DNA from: VFBF01 sp964530695
GTDB lineage: Bacteria > Pseudomonadota > Alphaproteobacteria > Caulobacterales > Aquidulcibacteraceae
Length of the DNA stretch: 52,755 bases
Assembly: GCA_964530695.1 (NCBI GenBank)
Contig: CAZGYQ010000012.1
Span: forward strand, 1 to 52,755
Direction: 5' to 3'
Part shown: piece after piece, positions 28,901 through 37,100 of the stretch
Layout of the letters: each line of letters begins with the position of its first letter
Numbering within the stretch: position 1 is the stretch's first letter
Notes under the pieces: generated by a model
The model's database searches: none
What the model saw: only the letters and a program-made list of their open reading frames with translations
Told to the model about the DNA's origin: nothing
Position numbers and translations under genes: made by a program

Positions 28901-31900
28901 GCCCCCGACGACTGCGTAATCGGGGGCGATCCGGATGCCTGCGCGCGGGTCGTCGATAAGGTCGGGCGCACCCGGGCGATGCCACTTGGGCTGGACATGA
29001 TCGTGCATTGCGAGGCGATGCGGCCGTTTGAAGGTCAGTGGCGGAAAATCCATACACGGGAAGTCCATCCGGCGGGGGGCGTGCGCTTCTATTCAAACGC
29101 CCACAATGGCCACTATGCACCGACAACGGAGTCGGCGGCGGACGCCATTACGAGACAGGCGATCGCACCGATCGACTTTCCAAAAACAATTCGCTCCGCG
29201 TGGAACGACGGTGTGCGCGTATTTGTCGAGCATGGTCCGCGCTCCATCCTTACGGGCGCAGTAGCGCGCATCCTCGAGGGCAAACAATATCTCGCGGTAG
29301 CCCTGGATCCCCAGGAGCGCCGAGGACTTCGCGCGATCGCCGAAAGTGTGATGAAGCTCTGGGCAAATGGCGTTTCCGTGGATGTCGATGCGTTTGAAGC
29401 ACGTCTCGACGAATTGCGGAAGGAAAGCGCGCCAACCTTGACCTCGGAAGCGCGCAAGTTGGTTCTTCCAGCGCACCCGCCGGATATTCAGGTTCCACAG
29501 CGAAAGGCCTCCATCGCTCCGATACCGGTATCGACACCGCCAGAACAAGCGGAGAGATCGCAATTCATGCCTCCCGCGCCGGGCGGGCTCGCGCCGCTGG
29601 CGTTGTTCGAGGGCCAGCGGCCGGGTGGGTCGGCGCCGGTCGCCGCGCAACGCAGCCACGGACGCCACGCCGCCGCTGGCAACCTCATCGCCGCGGTTGC
29701 TGAAGCGCATCGCGAGTTCATGGACCGCCAGGTAGCAGTGCATACGGCATTTCTCCGGTCGCGTTCGGCGCTGGTTTCAGCGATCGCCGCGCAACCCGTG
29801 GCGCAGTCCACGCGCGCGGCGCCGGTTTCACATCCGGTATTGGAGACGACGTCGGAGTCCGGGGCGGCGTTATATTCGCGCGCGCAACTGGAAATGCTGG
29901 CGTCAGGTAAAGTTTCTGACGTTCTTGGCCCGCTGTTCCGCCAGCAGGATGGATACAGTCGGCAAGTCAGGATGCCACAACCCCCGTTGCTGCTGACCGA
30001 CCGGGTTATCTCGATCGAGGGCGAACCCGGGTCGATGGGCAAAGGGCGCATCATCACCGAGACCGACGTTGTTGCCGATGCATGGTACATGCACGCGGGC
30101 CGAATGACGCCAGGCGCCGTTATCGAATCCGGGCAGGCGGACCTGCTTCTTGCATCATGGCTCGGCGCGGACTTCCTGAATCGCGGTGAGCGCGTTTATC
30201 GACTTCTTGGATGCGAACTCAGGTTCATGGGAGAGTTGCCAAGCGCAGGCGATACCCTCCGCTATGACATTCACATCGATGGCCACGCGACGACCGGTGA
30301 GACGCGGCTCTTTTTCTTTCACTACGACTGCTACATTGGCGATCGGCTCATGATCTCCGTCCGGAACGGACAGGCCGGCTTCTTTTCGGACGGCGAACTC
30401 GCGCGGTCCGGGGGCGTGCTGTGGAACGCGGAGGACGAGGCACCTCCGCATGACGCCCCCCGGGATACGCCGCCGCAGGTCACGAGTCGGCGACGGTTCG
30501 ATCGAGCGCTCGTCGACGCCTTCATAGGCGGGAATGCGTTTGCGTGCTTTGGCGATGGTTTCGAGATGGCAGCCGCCCATGTCCGCACCCCGACTTTGCC
30601 TGCGGGACGCATGCGCCTGCTGGATGAAATCGTCTCGTTCGAGCCGGAAGGTGGGCCGTGGGGACGCGGTTACCTGAAGGCGCGCTCGACCGTGCCGAGG
30701 AACGCTTGGTTCTACGATGGGCATTTCAAGAACGATCCCTGCATGCCCGGAACGCTGATGGCGGACGCCGCAACGCAGGCGCTCTCATTCGCCATGGCGG
30801 GTTACGGCTTTACGATAGACCGGGACGGCTGGCGGTTCGAACCTGTCGCCGAGGAACCTGCGCGGTTCGTGTGTCGTGGGCAGGTCACTCCTGAGGCGGA
30901 GCATGTGCTGGAGTACGAGGTGTTCATTGAGGAAATCATCGATGGCCCTGAACCTAGAGTATTCGCGGCTTTGCAATGCCGGTGCGATGGCTTCAAGGTT
31001 TTCCACTGCCGACGTTTTGGCATGCGGCTTGTGCCGGACTGGCCGATAGGCGCCGAGAAGGAACATGCCGGCGGCGCGCTGCAGCGGCGTATTGTGGGGC
31101 AGTCCGCCGATGTGCGTGGTGATTTGGGAGCGCTTCTCGCGTGCGCGCGCGGCAAACCCTCGGATGCGTTTGGCGCGCTCTACAAGGTCTTTGACGGAAC
31201 GAGGCGGGCGCCGCGACTGCCCGGCGATCCGTATCACTTCATGTCGCGCGTTCTTTCCGTTGACGGCGCCCCTGGAACGCCTGTCGCAGGGCACGCCGTA
31301 GTCGCAGAATATGATGCGCTAGCAGAGGCATGGTTCTTCGAAGATGGCGGGTCCAGTGCGATGCCGTTGTCCGTGCTGACGGAAGTATTGCTTCAGCCGT
31401 GCGGCTGGCTGGCTTCCTACATGGGATTTGCGGCCAAGCGCCCGGAAGACGTGGCGTTCCGCAATCTCGATGGAACGGATGTGCTGCTGCACAAGCCGGT
31501 AAGTGCGGGAACCGTGCGGGTGACGGCGCGATTGGAACGGTTTGCGGAAGCCGGCGGCTCCACGATCGTATTCTTCAGTGTTGCAGCCACGCAGGCAGGC
31601 GAGCTGGTAATGACCATGAAGACGGCGTTCGGTTTCTTCAGCCCGATCGCGCTGAAAAGCCAGGCGGGACTGCCGACTTCGGCGGAGGCGAAAATCCAAT
31701 TGTCACGTTCCGGAGACTCATCGGACCTCCATGCCAGATTGGCTGACACGCCGCTGCTTGCGCACGGTCGACTGAAGTCTTTTGACGCGATTGACGGGTT
31801 CTGGCCCGACGGCGGGGTCGCAGGGCTCGGCCGTATCGTTGCCTCGGCCCAGGTGGATCCGGAAGCATGGTTCTTCAAGGCGCACTTTTTCCAGGATCCG

Positions 31901-32212
31901 GTCCAGCCGGGCTCCTTGGGGCTGGAGGCGCTTCAACAGGGGCTGCGGGCTGCCATTTTGCTCAAGCGATTCGGCGATCTGGGCGGACGCCAGCGCTTTG
32001 AGCCGCTGGCGCAGGGCGTCCCATTTGGCTGGCGCTTCCGCGGTCAGGTGCTGCCGTCAAACAGGCATGTTGTCACCGAGCTGGACATCATCTCGCTTTC
32101 CCGGGAGAGGGGCGCTGTAACGGCCGTGGCGGATGGCTCCATGTGGGTGGACGGGATTCGTATCTATGAAGTGAAGGGCCTAGGGGCCCGATTGACGTCC
32201 GCCGATGGATGA
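25910..32212 (+). CDS. pfaC: PfaC-type synthase subunit with embedded acyltransferase (KS-CLF-AT-DH-DH)
   Basis: A 2100-residue partner of PfaA. KS, residues 1-425, has Cys176, His311 and His346. A chain-length-factor domain, about 440-790, lacks the cysteine: ISSEEISG with Glu588 stands there. An acyltransferase, about 825-1140, has GLSSGE (Ser915) and HCEAMRP; this activity is PfaB in marine bacteria. Two FabA-like double-hotdog dehydratases follow. The first, from about 1320, has MHAGRMTPGAVIESGQADLLL then GHFKNDPCMPG (His1605). The second, from about 1737, has the His-less half SSAMPLSVLTEVLLQPCG then AHFFQDPVQPG (His1992). No terminal acyltransferase is present. GTG start, four-base overlap with pfaA. 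Confidence 0.95.
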   Translation: MKPFAPIAIVGRSCILPGASSPAALFDASLTGRSLLSRTPKDRWAGLDPEALARSAEAGARVACAVGGYVLAPDLRVQKVAERVAAFDRLDPLVHWLAHCTLEAIEQSHAVEVARTGLIVGNLSYPSRLGAAFVEEWWRGGAGIDPRNRFSSGLPLHLLAEALGFDGPAFALDAACASSLYAIKLACDALHDGEADLMLAGGMNGADDLFIHLGFTALQALSPSGRSRPFHSQADGLVPSEGCALIALKRLEDAESAGDRILGVIRAIGLSNDGRQSGFLAPAVSGQVRAMQAAFDQSGFDPGDISFVDCHATGTSRGDGVEVESLAAAYGDAPLMLGALKGVLGHAITASGAASLINVLSAFEAGLTPPAHCAAPIASLKDTAFTLLAAPASWQGGIRRAAISNFGFGGNNAHLIVETHVQTSRMRSHGKPSPPRGDIAVCGAGVLAGNFRGLAALRRALFDPTGQLHRTEHIELGMEGLGFPPSDLKASLAQQTAMLEVVAEALRGVPNLPSERTGVIVGMGCDATIARHGVRVRAGGDAEWLATNAEAAPRLTPEGVLGTMPNIPANRVHAQRDFRGFGMTISSEEISGLAALAVAARALRAGELDAVVVGAVDFCCEPANAAALSHVLGGTVRGAGDAAVALVLKRRLDAEAAGDCVLGVLPGGAMERAAAVTDDFVGQHFGRTHAASALLQVLVDLLSIEARVRFDDLGAQPTPGVRTLARRCESFSGRSMMEALAAPDSPPRASSLGAPPVLARFAASSLAELVGRIEANAQGGVGEFRCGLVADRASSLDALRRRSSDSLRAGVAPSLPGVAFADHAMSGELAFTFTGAAAAYPGAGRDLMLAWPEVGDALAMRHAGVAELARRLYGSEIGALEPRIQLTGCALVCQAHAEFSRTFLKLTPQAAIGLSSGETNALLAFGVWRDLDAMLAEIERSGLYGQALTGHCGAAAQSWGLSSGEGARWTCWRLSAAQEIVDAALAGEPRAYMTIVHAPDDCVIGGDPDACARVVDKVGRTRAMPLGLDMIVHCEAMRPFEGQWRKIHTREVHPAGGVRFYSNAHNGHYAPTTESAADAITRQAIAPIDFPKTIRSAWNDGVRVFVEHGPRSILTGAVARILEGKQYLAVALDPQERRGLRAIAESVMKLWANGVSVDVDAFEARLDELRKESAPTLTSEARKLVLPAHPPDIQVPQRKASIAPIPVSTPPEQAERSQFMPPAPGGLAPLALFEGQRPGGSAPVAAQRSHGRHAAAGNLIAAVAEAHREFMDRQVAVHTAFLRSRSALVSAIAAQPVAQSTRAAPVSHPVLETTSESGAALYSRAQLEMLASGKVSDVLGPLFRQQDGYSRQVRMPQPPLLLTDRVISIEGEPGSMGKGRIITETDVVADAWYMHAGRMTPGAVIESGQADLLLASWLGADFLNRGERVYRLLGCELRFMGELPSAGDTLRYDIHIDGHATTGETRLFFFHYDCYIGDRLMISVRNGQAGFFSDGELARSGGVLWNAEDEAPPHDAPRDTPPQVTSRRRFDRALVDAFIGGNAFACFGDGFEMAAAHVRTPTLPAGRMRLLDEIVSFEPEGGPWGRGYLKARSTVPRNAWFYDGHFKNDPCMPGTLMADAATQALSFAMAGYGFTIDRDGWRFEPVAEEPARFVCRGQVTPEAEHVLEYEVFIEEIIDGPEPRVFAALQCRCDGFKVFHCRRFGMRLVPDWPIGAEKEHAGGALQRRIVGQSADVRGDLGALLACARGKPSDAFGALYKVFDGTRRAPRLPGDPYHFMSRVLSVDGAPGTPVAGHAVVAEYDALAEAWFFEDGGSSAMPLSVLTEVLLQPCGWLASYMGFAAKRPEDVAFRNLDGTDVLLHKPVSAGTVRVTARLERFAEAGGSTIVFFSVAATQAGELVMTMKTAFGFFSPIALKSQAGLPTSAEAKIQLSRSGDSSDLHARLADTPLLAHGRLKSFDAIDGFWPDGGVAGLGRIVASAQVDPEAWFFKAHFFQDPVQPGSLGLEALQQGLRAAILLKRFGDLGGRQRFEPLAQGVPFGWRFRGQVLPSNRHVVTELDIISLSRERGAVTAVADGSMWVDGIRIYEVKGLGARLTSADG

Positions 32213-32284
32213 CGCTGCCCGGCCCGCCTTGGTCTTGCCATAGACCCGACGGAAACGGCTGCCATGCGGCGTTGAAGCAGCGCT

Positions 32285-32313
32285 GTTGCCTCCAAAAGGC
32301 GGTTCACGCATAT
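32285..32313 (+). promoter_or_regulatory. Candidate promoter of the ABC exporter genes
   Basis: GTTGCC (32285-32290), a 17-base spacer and GCATAT (32308-32313) resemble CTTGAC-N17-CTATAT at four of six positions each. It lies in the 240-base gap after pfaC, 139 bases before the permease start. The gap holds no gene or strong terminator that I can see. Confidence 0.4.
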
Positions 32314-32452
32314 GGATGGCTGGGCGGACGCTTGGGGAATATCATGAGGTGAGCTGCAGCCTTTGGGCGGGAGGCGAAACGCGGTTGCGCGCCGGCCACA
32401 GCCGGAGGTCGCGTTCATTCGGGGAACGGTTTAGGGTGCGAGCGAGAGACTG

Positions 32453-33304
32453 ATGAGTGTCCAGGGGATCGGATTGGAGACGGTGCGCGTCGGACGCATG
32501 ACACTGTGGTCCTACCTCGCGGGCATGTGGCGTTACCGGCATCTCATGTTTCACCTGGCGAACGCGGACCTTCAGTCCCGTTTCCGCCGATCATCGCTTG
32601 GCGTCGTGTGGGCGATGATCCACCCTTTGTCATTCGCAATGCTGTATTCCCTGGTGCTGGCGAACCTGTTCCAGCAGGAATTCAGGTCGTTTTCCGTCTA
32701 TGTCTTTGCGGGCTTTATCCTCTGGGACGCGATTTCGTCATTCGTTCACCTGGGGTCGCAATCCATCATCAACGGCGCGGGGTATCTCAAGCAAGCGCCC
32801 ATCCCGATGCTCATATTTCCGTTGCGCACATGCCTTACCGTCACGGTTGTGTTTTTGATCGGCTTTCTGGCGCTCGTGATCTACCGGACCGGCGTGATAC
32901 TCATGTTCGGTCTCAATGAGCCGATCATGACGATCTATTGGGCTTGGGTCATACCGCTGGTTGCGGCGCTGTTTGTCATCGGATCCGCGTGGGCGACGAT
33001 CGTCGCGTTCATCAACCTCAAATTTCGGGACACCCAACAGCTGCTGATGATTCTGATGCAGGCGGTTTGGTTTTCCAGTCCGGTGTTTTTCGATCGCGCC
33101 GTGTTTGACAGCCCCCGGCTTGAAGTGTGGTCCGCCATCAATCCTGTTCTCGCGTTTTGCGACGCGTTTCGGGACCCTGTGCTCTATGGCCGTGCGCCTG
33201 AAGCGCGAGACTGGATCGCCATAGGCGTGTGGATAGGGCTGTCCTGGCTGGCGGCGATTGTCATAACCGCGGCTAACGACCGGAAGTCGATCCACTATGT
33301 CTAG
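32453..33304 (+). CDS. ABC-2 type exporter permease, Wzm/KpsM-like
   Basis: A 283-residue membrane subunit of the polysaccharide/glycolipid export type. About six helices are visible, with the family-typical FRRSSLGVVWAMIHPL motif after the cytoplasmic N-terminus, and later KFRDTQQLLMILMQAVWFSSPVFF. Its ATPase partner starts eight bases before its end. Such pairs export O-antigen, capsule, teichoic acid or glycolipid chains, and are normally beside glycosyltransferases; none are near here. Position after the Pfa synthase raises, without proving, an export role for a Pfa-derived lipid. Confidence 0.9.
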   Translation: MSVQGIGLETVRVGRMTLWSYLAGMWRYRHLMFHLANADLQSRFRRSSLGVVWAMIHPLSFAMLYSLVLANLFQQEFRSFSVYVFAGFILWDAISSFVHLGSQSIINGAGYLKQAPIPMLIFPLRTCLTVTVVFLIGFLALVIYRTGVILMFGLNEPIMTIYWAWVIPLVAALFVIGSAWATIVAFINLKFRDTQQLLMILMQAVWFSSPVFFDRAVFDSPRLEVWSAINPVLAFCDAFRDPVLYGRAPEARDWIAIGVWIGLSWLAAIVITAANDRKSIHYV

Positions 33305-34067
33305 CAATGTCGTCAGCACCGGTCCGCGGATCATCATCCGCAGGGCGCAGCTGGACTACCCGCTTGTGCGGGACCAGTCGAGTATCAAGTCCGCCGTCTT
33401 TGGCGCGCTGGGATTCAAGTCCGGACCGCGCGTCGACAAGAAGGTCGTGCATGCGGTCAATGGACTTTCGCTGACCATCAACCGTGGCGAACGCGTCGGC
33501 CTGATTGGGCACAACGGCGCCGGAAAATCGACACTCCTGAGGACTATCGCTGGGATATATCCGCTCACCGATGGCTCCATCGAGGTGACTGGCCGGATGC
33601 AGGGTCTGTTCGACCTCGGCACCGGCTTTGAGTCGGAGGCCACCGGCCGCGAGAACATCATGTATCGAGGCCTTTCCATAGGCTTCTCGCCCAGCCAGAT
33701 TCGCGACCGGGAAGAGGAAATCATCGCCTTCGCGGATCTCGGAGAGTTTATCGACTTGCCGATGCGGACCTATTCGGCCGGCATGTATGTCCGGCTGGGT
33801 TTTGCTGTTTCGACCTACCTTGAGGGAGACATCCTGCTGGTCGACGAGGTGTTCGGCGCTGGCGACGCCAACTTTCAGGAGCGTGCGATTCGTCGCATGA
33901 ACGATCTCATCGACCGGGCAGGCATTCTCATGCTGGTCGGCCACGACCTGGGGTTGATGTGCACCGTCTGTACACGCCTCATCTGGCTGTCGGGCGGACA
34001 GATGGTCCTGGACGGGGATCCGCGCGAGGTTGCTGAAGTGTACGTCCGCAGCATGAGGGCGGCCTGA
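33297..34067 (+). CDS. ABC exporter ATP-binding subunit, Wzt/KpsT-like
   Basis: A 256-residue ATPase of the polysaccharide/glycolipid exporter group. Walker A is GHNGAGKST, the signature is YSAGMYVRLGF (the KpsT/Wzt variant of LSGGQ), Walker B is DILLVDEVF, and the switch histidine is in VGHDLG. It lacks the C-terminal carbohydrate-binding domain of long Wzt proteins, so the cargo may not need a capped glycan signal. It overlaps the permease by eight bases. Confidence 0.92.
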   Translation: MSSNVVSTGPRIIIRRAQLDYPLVRDQSSIKSAVFGALGFKSGPRVDKKVVHAVNGLSLTINRGERVGLIGHNGAGKSTLLRTIAGIYPLTDGSIEVTGRMQGLFDLGTGFESEATGRENIMYRGLSIGFSPSQIRDREEEIIAFADLGEFIDLPMRTYSAGMYVRLGFAVSTYLEGDILLVDEVFGAGDANFQERAIRRMNDLIDRAGILMLVGHDLGLMCTVCTRLIWLSGGQMVLDGDPREVAEVYVRSMRAA

Positions 34068-34100
34068 CGCAAGCTTCTGAGCCAGGGCGCAGCCGGGGTC

Positions 34101-34129
34101 GTTGCCCTGCGGCGGTAAGTCAGGAATAT
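34101..34129 (+). promoter_or_regulatory. Candidate dnaE promoter
   Basis: GTTGCC (34101-34106), a 17-base spacer and GAATAT (34124-34129) match CTTGAC-N17-CTATAT at four of six positions each. Transcription would begin near 34136, just inside the longest possible dnaE frame, which supports the later start codon at 34173. Confidence 0.5.
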
Positions 34130-34172
34130 TTGGGTGCGCCGAATCGTGGCTGAGATGCGGCCTGGAGGCGCC

Positions 34173-37100
34173 ATGTTCGTCCATCTTCGCACCCGGTCTT
34201 CGTATTCCCTTTTGCTGAGCATGATTGGCGTGAAGGCGCTTGGCGCTCTTGCGGCCAAGAACGACCAGCCGGCGGTGGCGCTTTGTGACGCGAACAACCT
34301 GTTTGGCGCGCTCGAATTTTCCGGAGCTGTTGTCGAGAAGGGCGTGCAGCCCATCATTGGCTGTGCGCTCGATGTTCGCGGTAGTGACGGTGTCGAGGGC
34401 GTGCTGGCGCTGCTCGCGCAAAATGAGGAGGGTTACGCCAACCTCATGCGCCTCTCGACGGCCGCATTTCTTGATGGCGGCGGAGCAGGGGAACCGCATA
34501 TTTCGCTTGATCGTGTGCTTGAGAGCAGCGCTGGTTTGATCGCGTTGACCGGCGGCGCGGATGGTCCCGCGGCGGGCCAGCTGGCCGCGCACAAGCCGCA
34601 GCAGGCCCGGGCGCTGGTCGAGCGGCTGGCGCTTGCATTTGGCGACAGGTTGTATGTCGAGCTCCAGCGCCATGGCGGCAGGGCCGAGGTCGAGGTCGAA
34701 GGCGCACTGGTGGACCTTGCCTACGAACTGGGGCTTCCGCTCGTCGCCACAAATGATGTCAGGTTCGCCGCGCGCAAGGATCACGCGGCTCATGACGCCC
34801 TGCTCTGCATCGCCAACAGCACCTACCTCGGAGAGCAGGACAGGCCGCGTGTCAGCGCCGAGCACTACTTCAAGAGCGAAGCAGAAATGCGGGCGTTGTT
34901 TGAAGACCTACCCGAGGCGATAGATTCCACCCTCGAGATCGCGCGTCGTTGTGCGGTGCGTTCACGGACGCGCAAGCCGATCCTTCCGAACTTCGACACG
35001 AAGGCGGGCCGCGACGAGAAGGCCGAACTTGCCGCGCAGGCAGAAGAGGGATTGCGCCGACGCCTCGAATTTCTCGGACCTGAACGGTTCGCCGCAAATG
35101 AAGAGGATTACTGGAACCGGCTGTCGTTCGAGATCGGCATCATCCAGCAGATGGGCTTTTCCGGCTACTTCCTGATCGTCTCGGATTTCATCAAGTGGGC
35201 GAAGAACAGGGGCATCCCCGTCGGCCCGGGACGCGGCTCGGGCGCCGGTTCGCTTGTGGCGTGGGCGCTGACAATCACGGACCTTGACCCGCTGCGGTTC
35301 GGGCTTCTGTTCGAACGCTTTCTCAATCCCGAACGGGTTTCGATGCCGGACTTCGACATCGATTTCTGTCAGGAACGGCGCGGCGAAGTCATCGACTACG
35401 TCAAACAGAAGTACGGCGCCGACAGGGTGGCGCAGATCATCACGTTCGGTACGCTGCAGGCGCGCGCCGTGCTGCGCGATGTCGGGCGTGTGATGCAGTT
35501 GCCGTTCGGACTCGTCGACCGCCTGGCGAAGTTGGTGCCGGCAAATCCCGCGAACCCTCTGACGCTCGCGGAGGCGATCGAGGTCGAGCCGCGCCTGCAG
35601 GAATCGCGCAAGCAGGAGGCGGAGGTCGGGCAACTGCTCGACACAGCGCTCCAGCTTGAGGGGCTGTATCGCAACGCTTCAACGCACGCGGCGGGCGTGG
35701 TGATCGGCGACCGTCCGCTCGTTGAACTGGTTCCACTGTATCTCGATCCGCGCTCGGACATTCCCGCGACCCAGTTCAACATGAAGTGGGTGGAGCCCGC
35801 CGGGCTGGTGAAGTTTGACTTCCTCGGTCTGAAGACGCTGACAGTCATCGACCGCGCGCTGGGTTTCCTGAAAAAGCGCAACATCGTCATCGACCTGGCG
35901 GCGATCCCATGGGACGACACGAAAACCTACGACCTGATGCAGTCCGGCGCGACGTTCGGCGTGTTCCAGCTTGAAGGCCAGGGCATGCGCGACACGCTGC
36001 GCAAGGTGAAGCCGACGTGCCTTGAAGACATTATCGCGCTGATCTCGCTGTACCGTCCCGGGCCGATGAAAAACATCGATGCCTTCGCCGATGTGAAACA
36101 TGGCCGCATGCCGCCGGAGTATCCGCATCCGCTGCTCGAACCGCTCCTCAAGGAGACTTACGGCGTCATCGTCTACCAAGAACAAGTGATGCAGATCGCG
36201 CAGGTGCTGAGCGGCTATTCGCTCGGCGAAGCGGATTTGTTGCGCCGCGCGATGGGCAAGAAGCAGCCTGCCGAGATGGCCAAGCAGCGCACGCGTTTTC
36301 TTGAAGGTGCAAACGCCAACGGCGTCGGCGATGTGCTCGCCGGCCGCATATTCGATCTCGTCGCCGAGTTCGCCGGTTACGGTTTCAACAAGTCTCACGC
36401 CGCCGCCTACGCCGTGGTCGCGTATCAGACCGCCTATCTGAAGGCGAACCATCCGGTCGAGTTCATCGCCGCGTCGATGAGCCTCGACCTTTCGAACTCG
36501 GAGAAGCTCGCGAGCTTCCAGCAGGACGCGCGCAGGATGGGCGTCGACGTGGCGCCGCCGGACATCAACAGGTCGAATGCTGATTTCGACGTCGCCGGCG
36601 GCAGGATTCTCTACGCTCTCGGCGCAGTACGAAACGTCGGGCTCGCCGCGATGCAGGGTGTCGTGGCGGAGCGCGAGCGGGGGGGGCGGTATCGCGATCT
36701 CTTCGACTTCGCCGAACGGCTGGAGGCGAAAGCCATCAATCGCCGACAACTCGAAAACCTCGCCAGGTGCGGCGCTCTCGATTCGCTTGAGCCGGATCGC
36801 GCGAAGGCCTTCGCGGCATGCGACGTGCTCACCCAGTTCGCGCAACGCTCCGCAAGCGAGCGCGCCAGCGCGCAGACGAGCCTGTTCGGGTCGGAAGAGG
36901 CCGCCGTGCGCCCCGTTCTGCCGAAGGCGGAGCCGTGGAGCGCTCAGGACCGTCTCGACAACGAGCGCGAGAGCGTCGGCTTCTATCTCTCGGGCCACCC
37001 GCTGGACCTATTCTTCGCCAGCGCGCCGAGCGGCGCCATGACCTCGTTCGCCGACATCGTCGAAGCGGGCGAAAGCGAACAGCACAACGTGGCCATGGCC

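Noticed and set aside
32349..32360. GTGAGCTGCAGC before the ABC genes, matching GTGAACTGCAGC before pfaD in 11 of 12 bases
   Set aside because: With gaps of about 380 and 240 bases, one such near match is expected by chance in roughly one of five comparisons; not enough for a shared operator.
34083..34109. CAGGGC...GCCCTG after the ABC ATPase as a terminator
   Set aside because: Six-base stem, 15-base loop and no T-run; it also overlaps the better dnaE promoter candidate.
16514..34172. tRNA-Pro as an integration site for a genomic island
   Set aside because: No copy of the tRNA 3' end was seen before dnaE, and no integrase is present; the Pfa block being acquired remains possible but unproven.
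33273..34865. A 530-residue minus-strand frame across the ABC ATPase and dnaE
   Set aside because: It spans two convincing plus-strand genes and their gap; composition is that of an antisense shadow.
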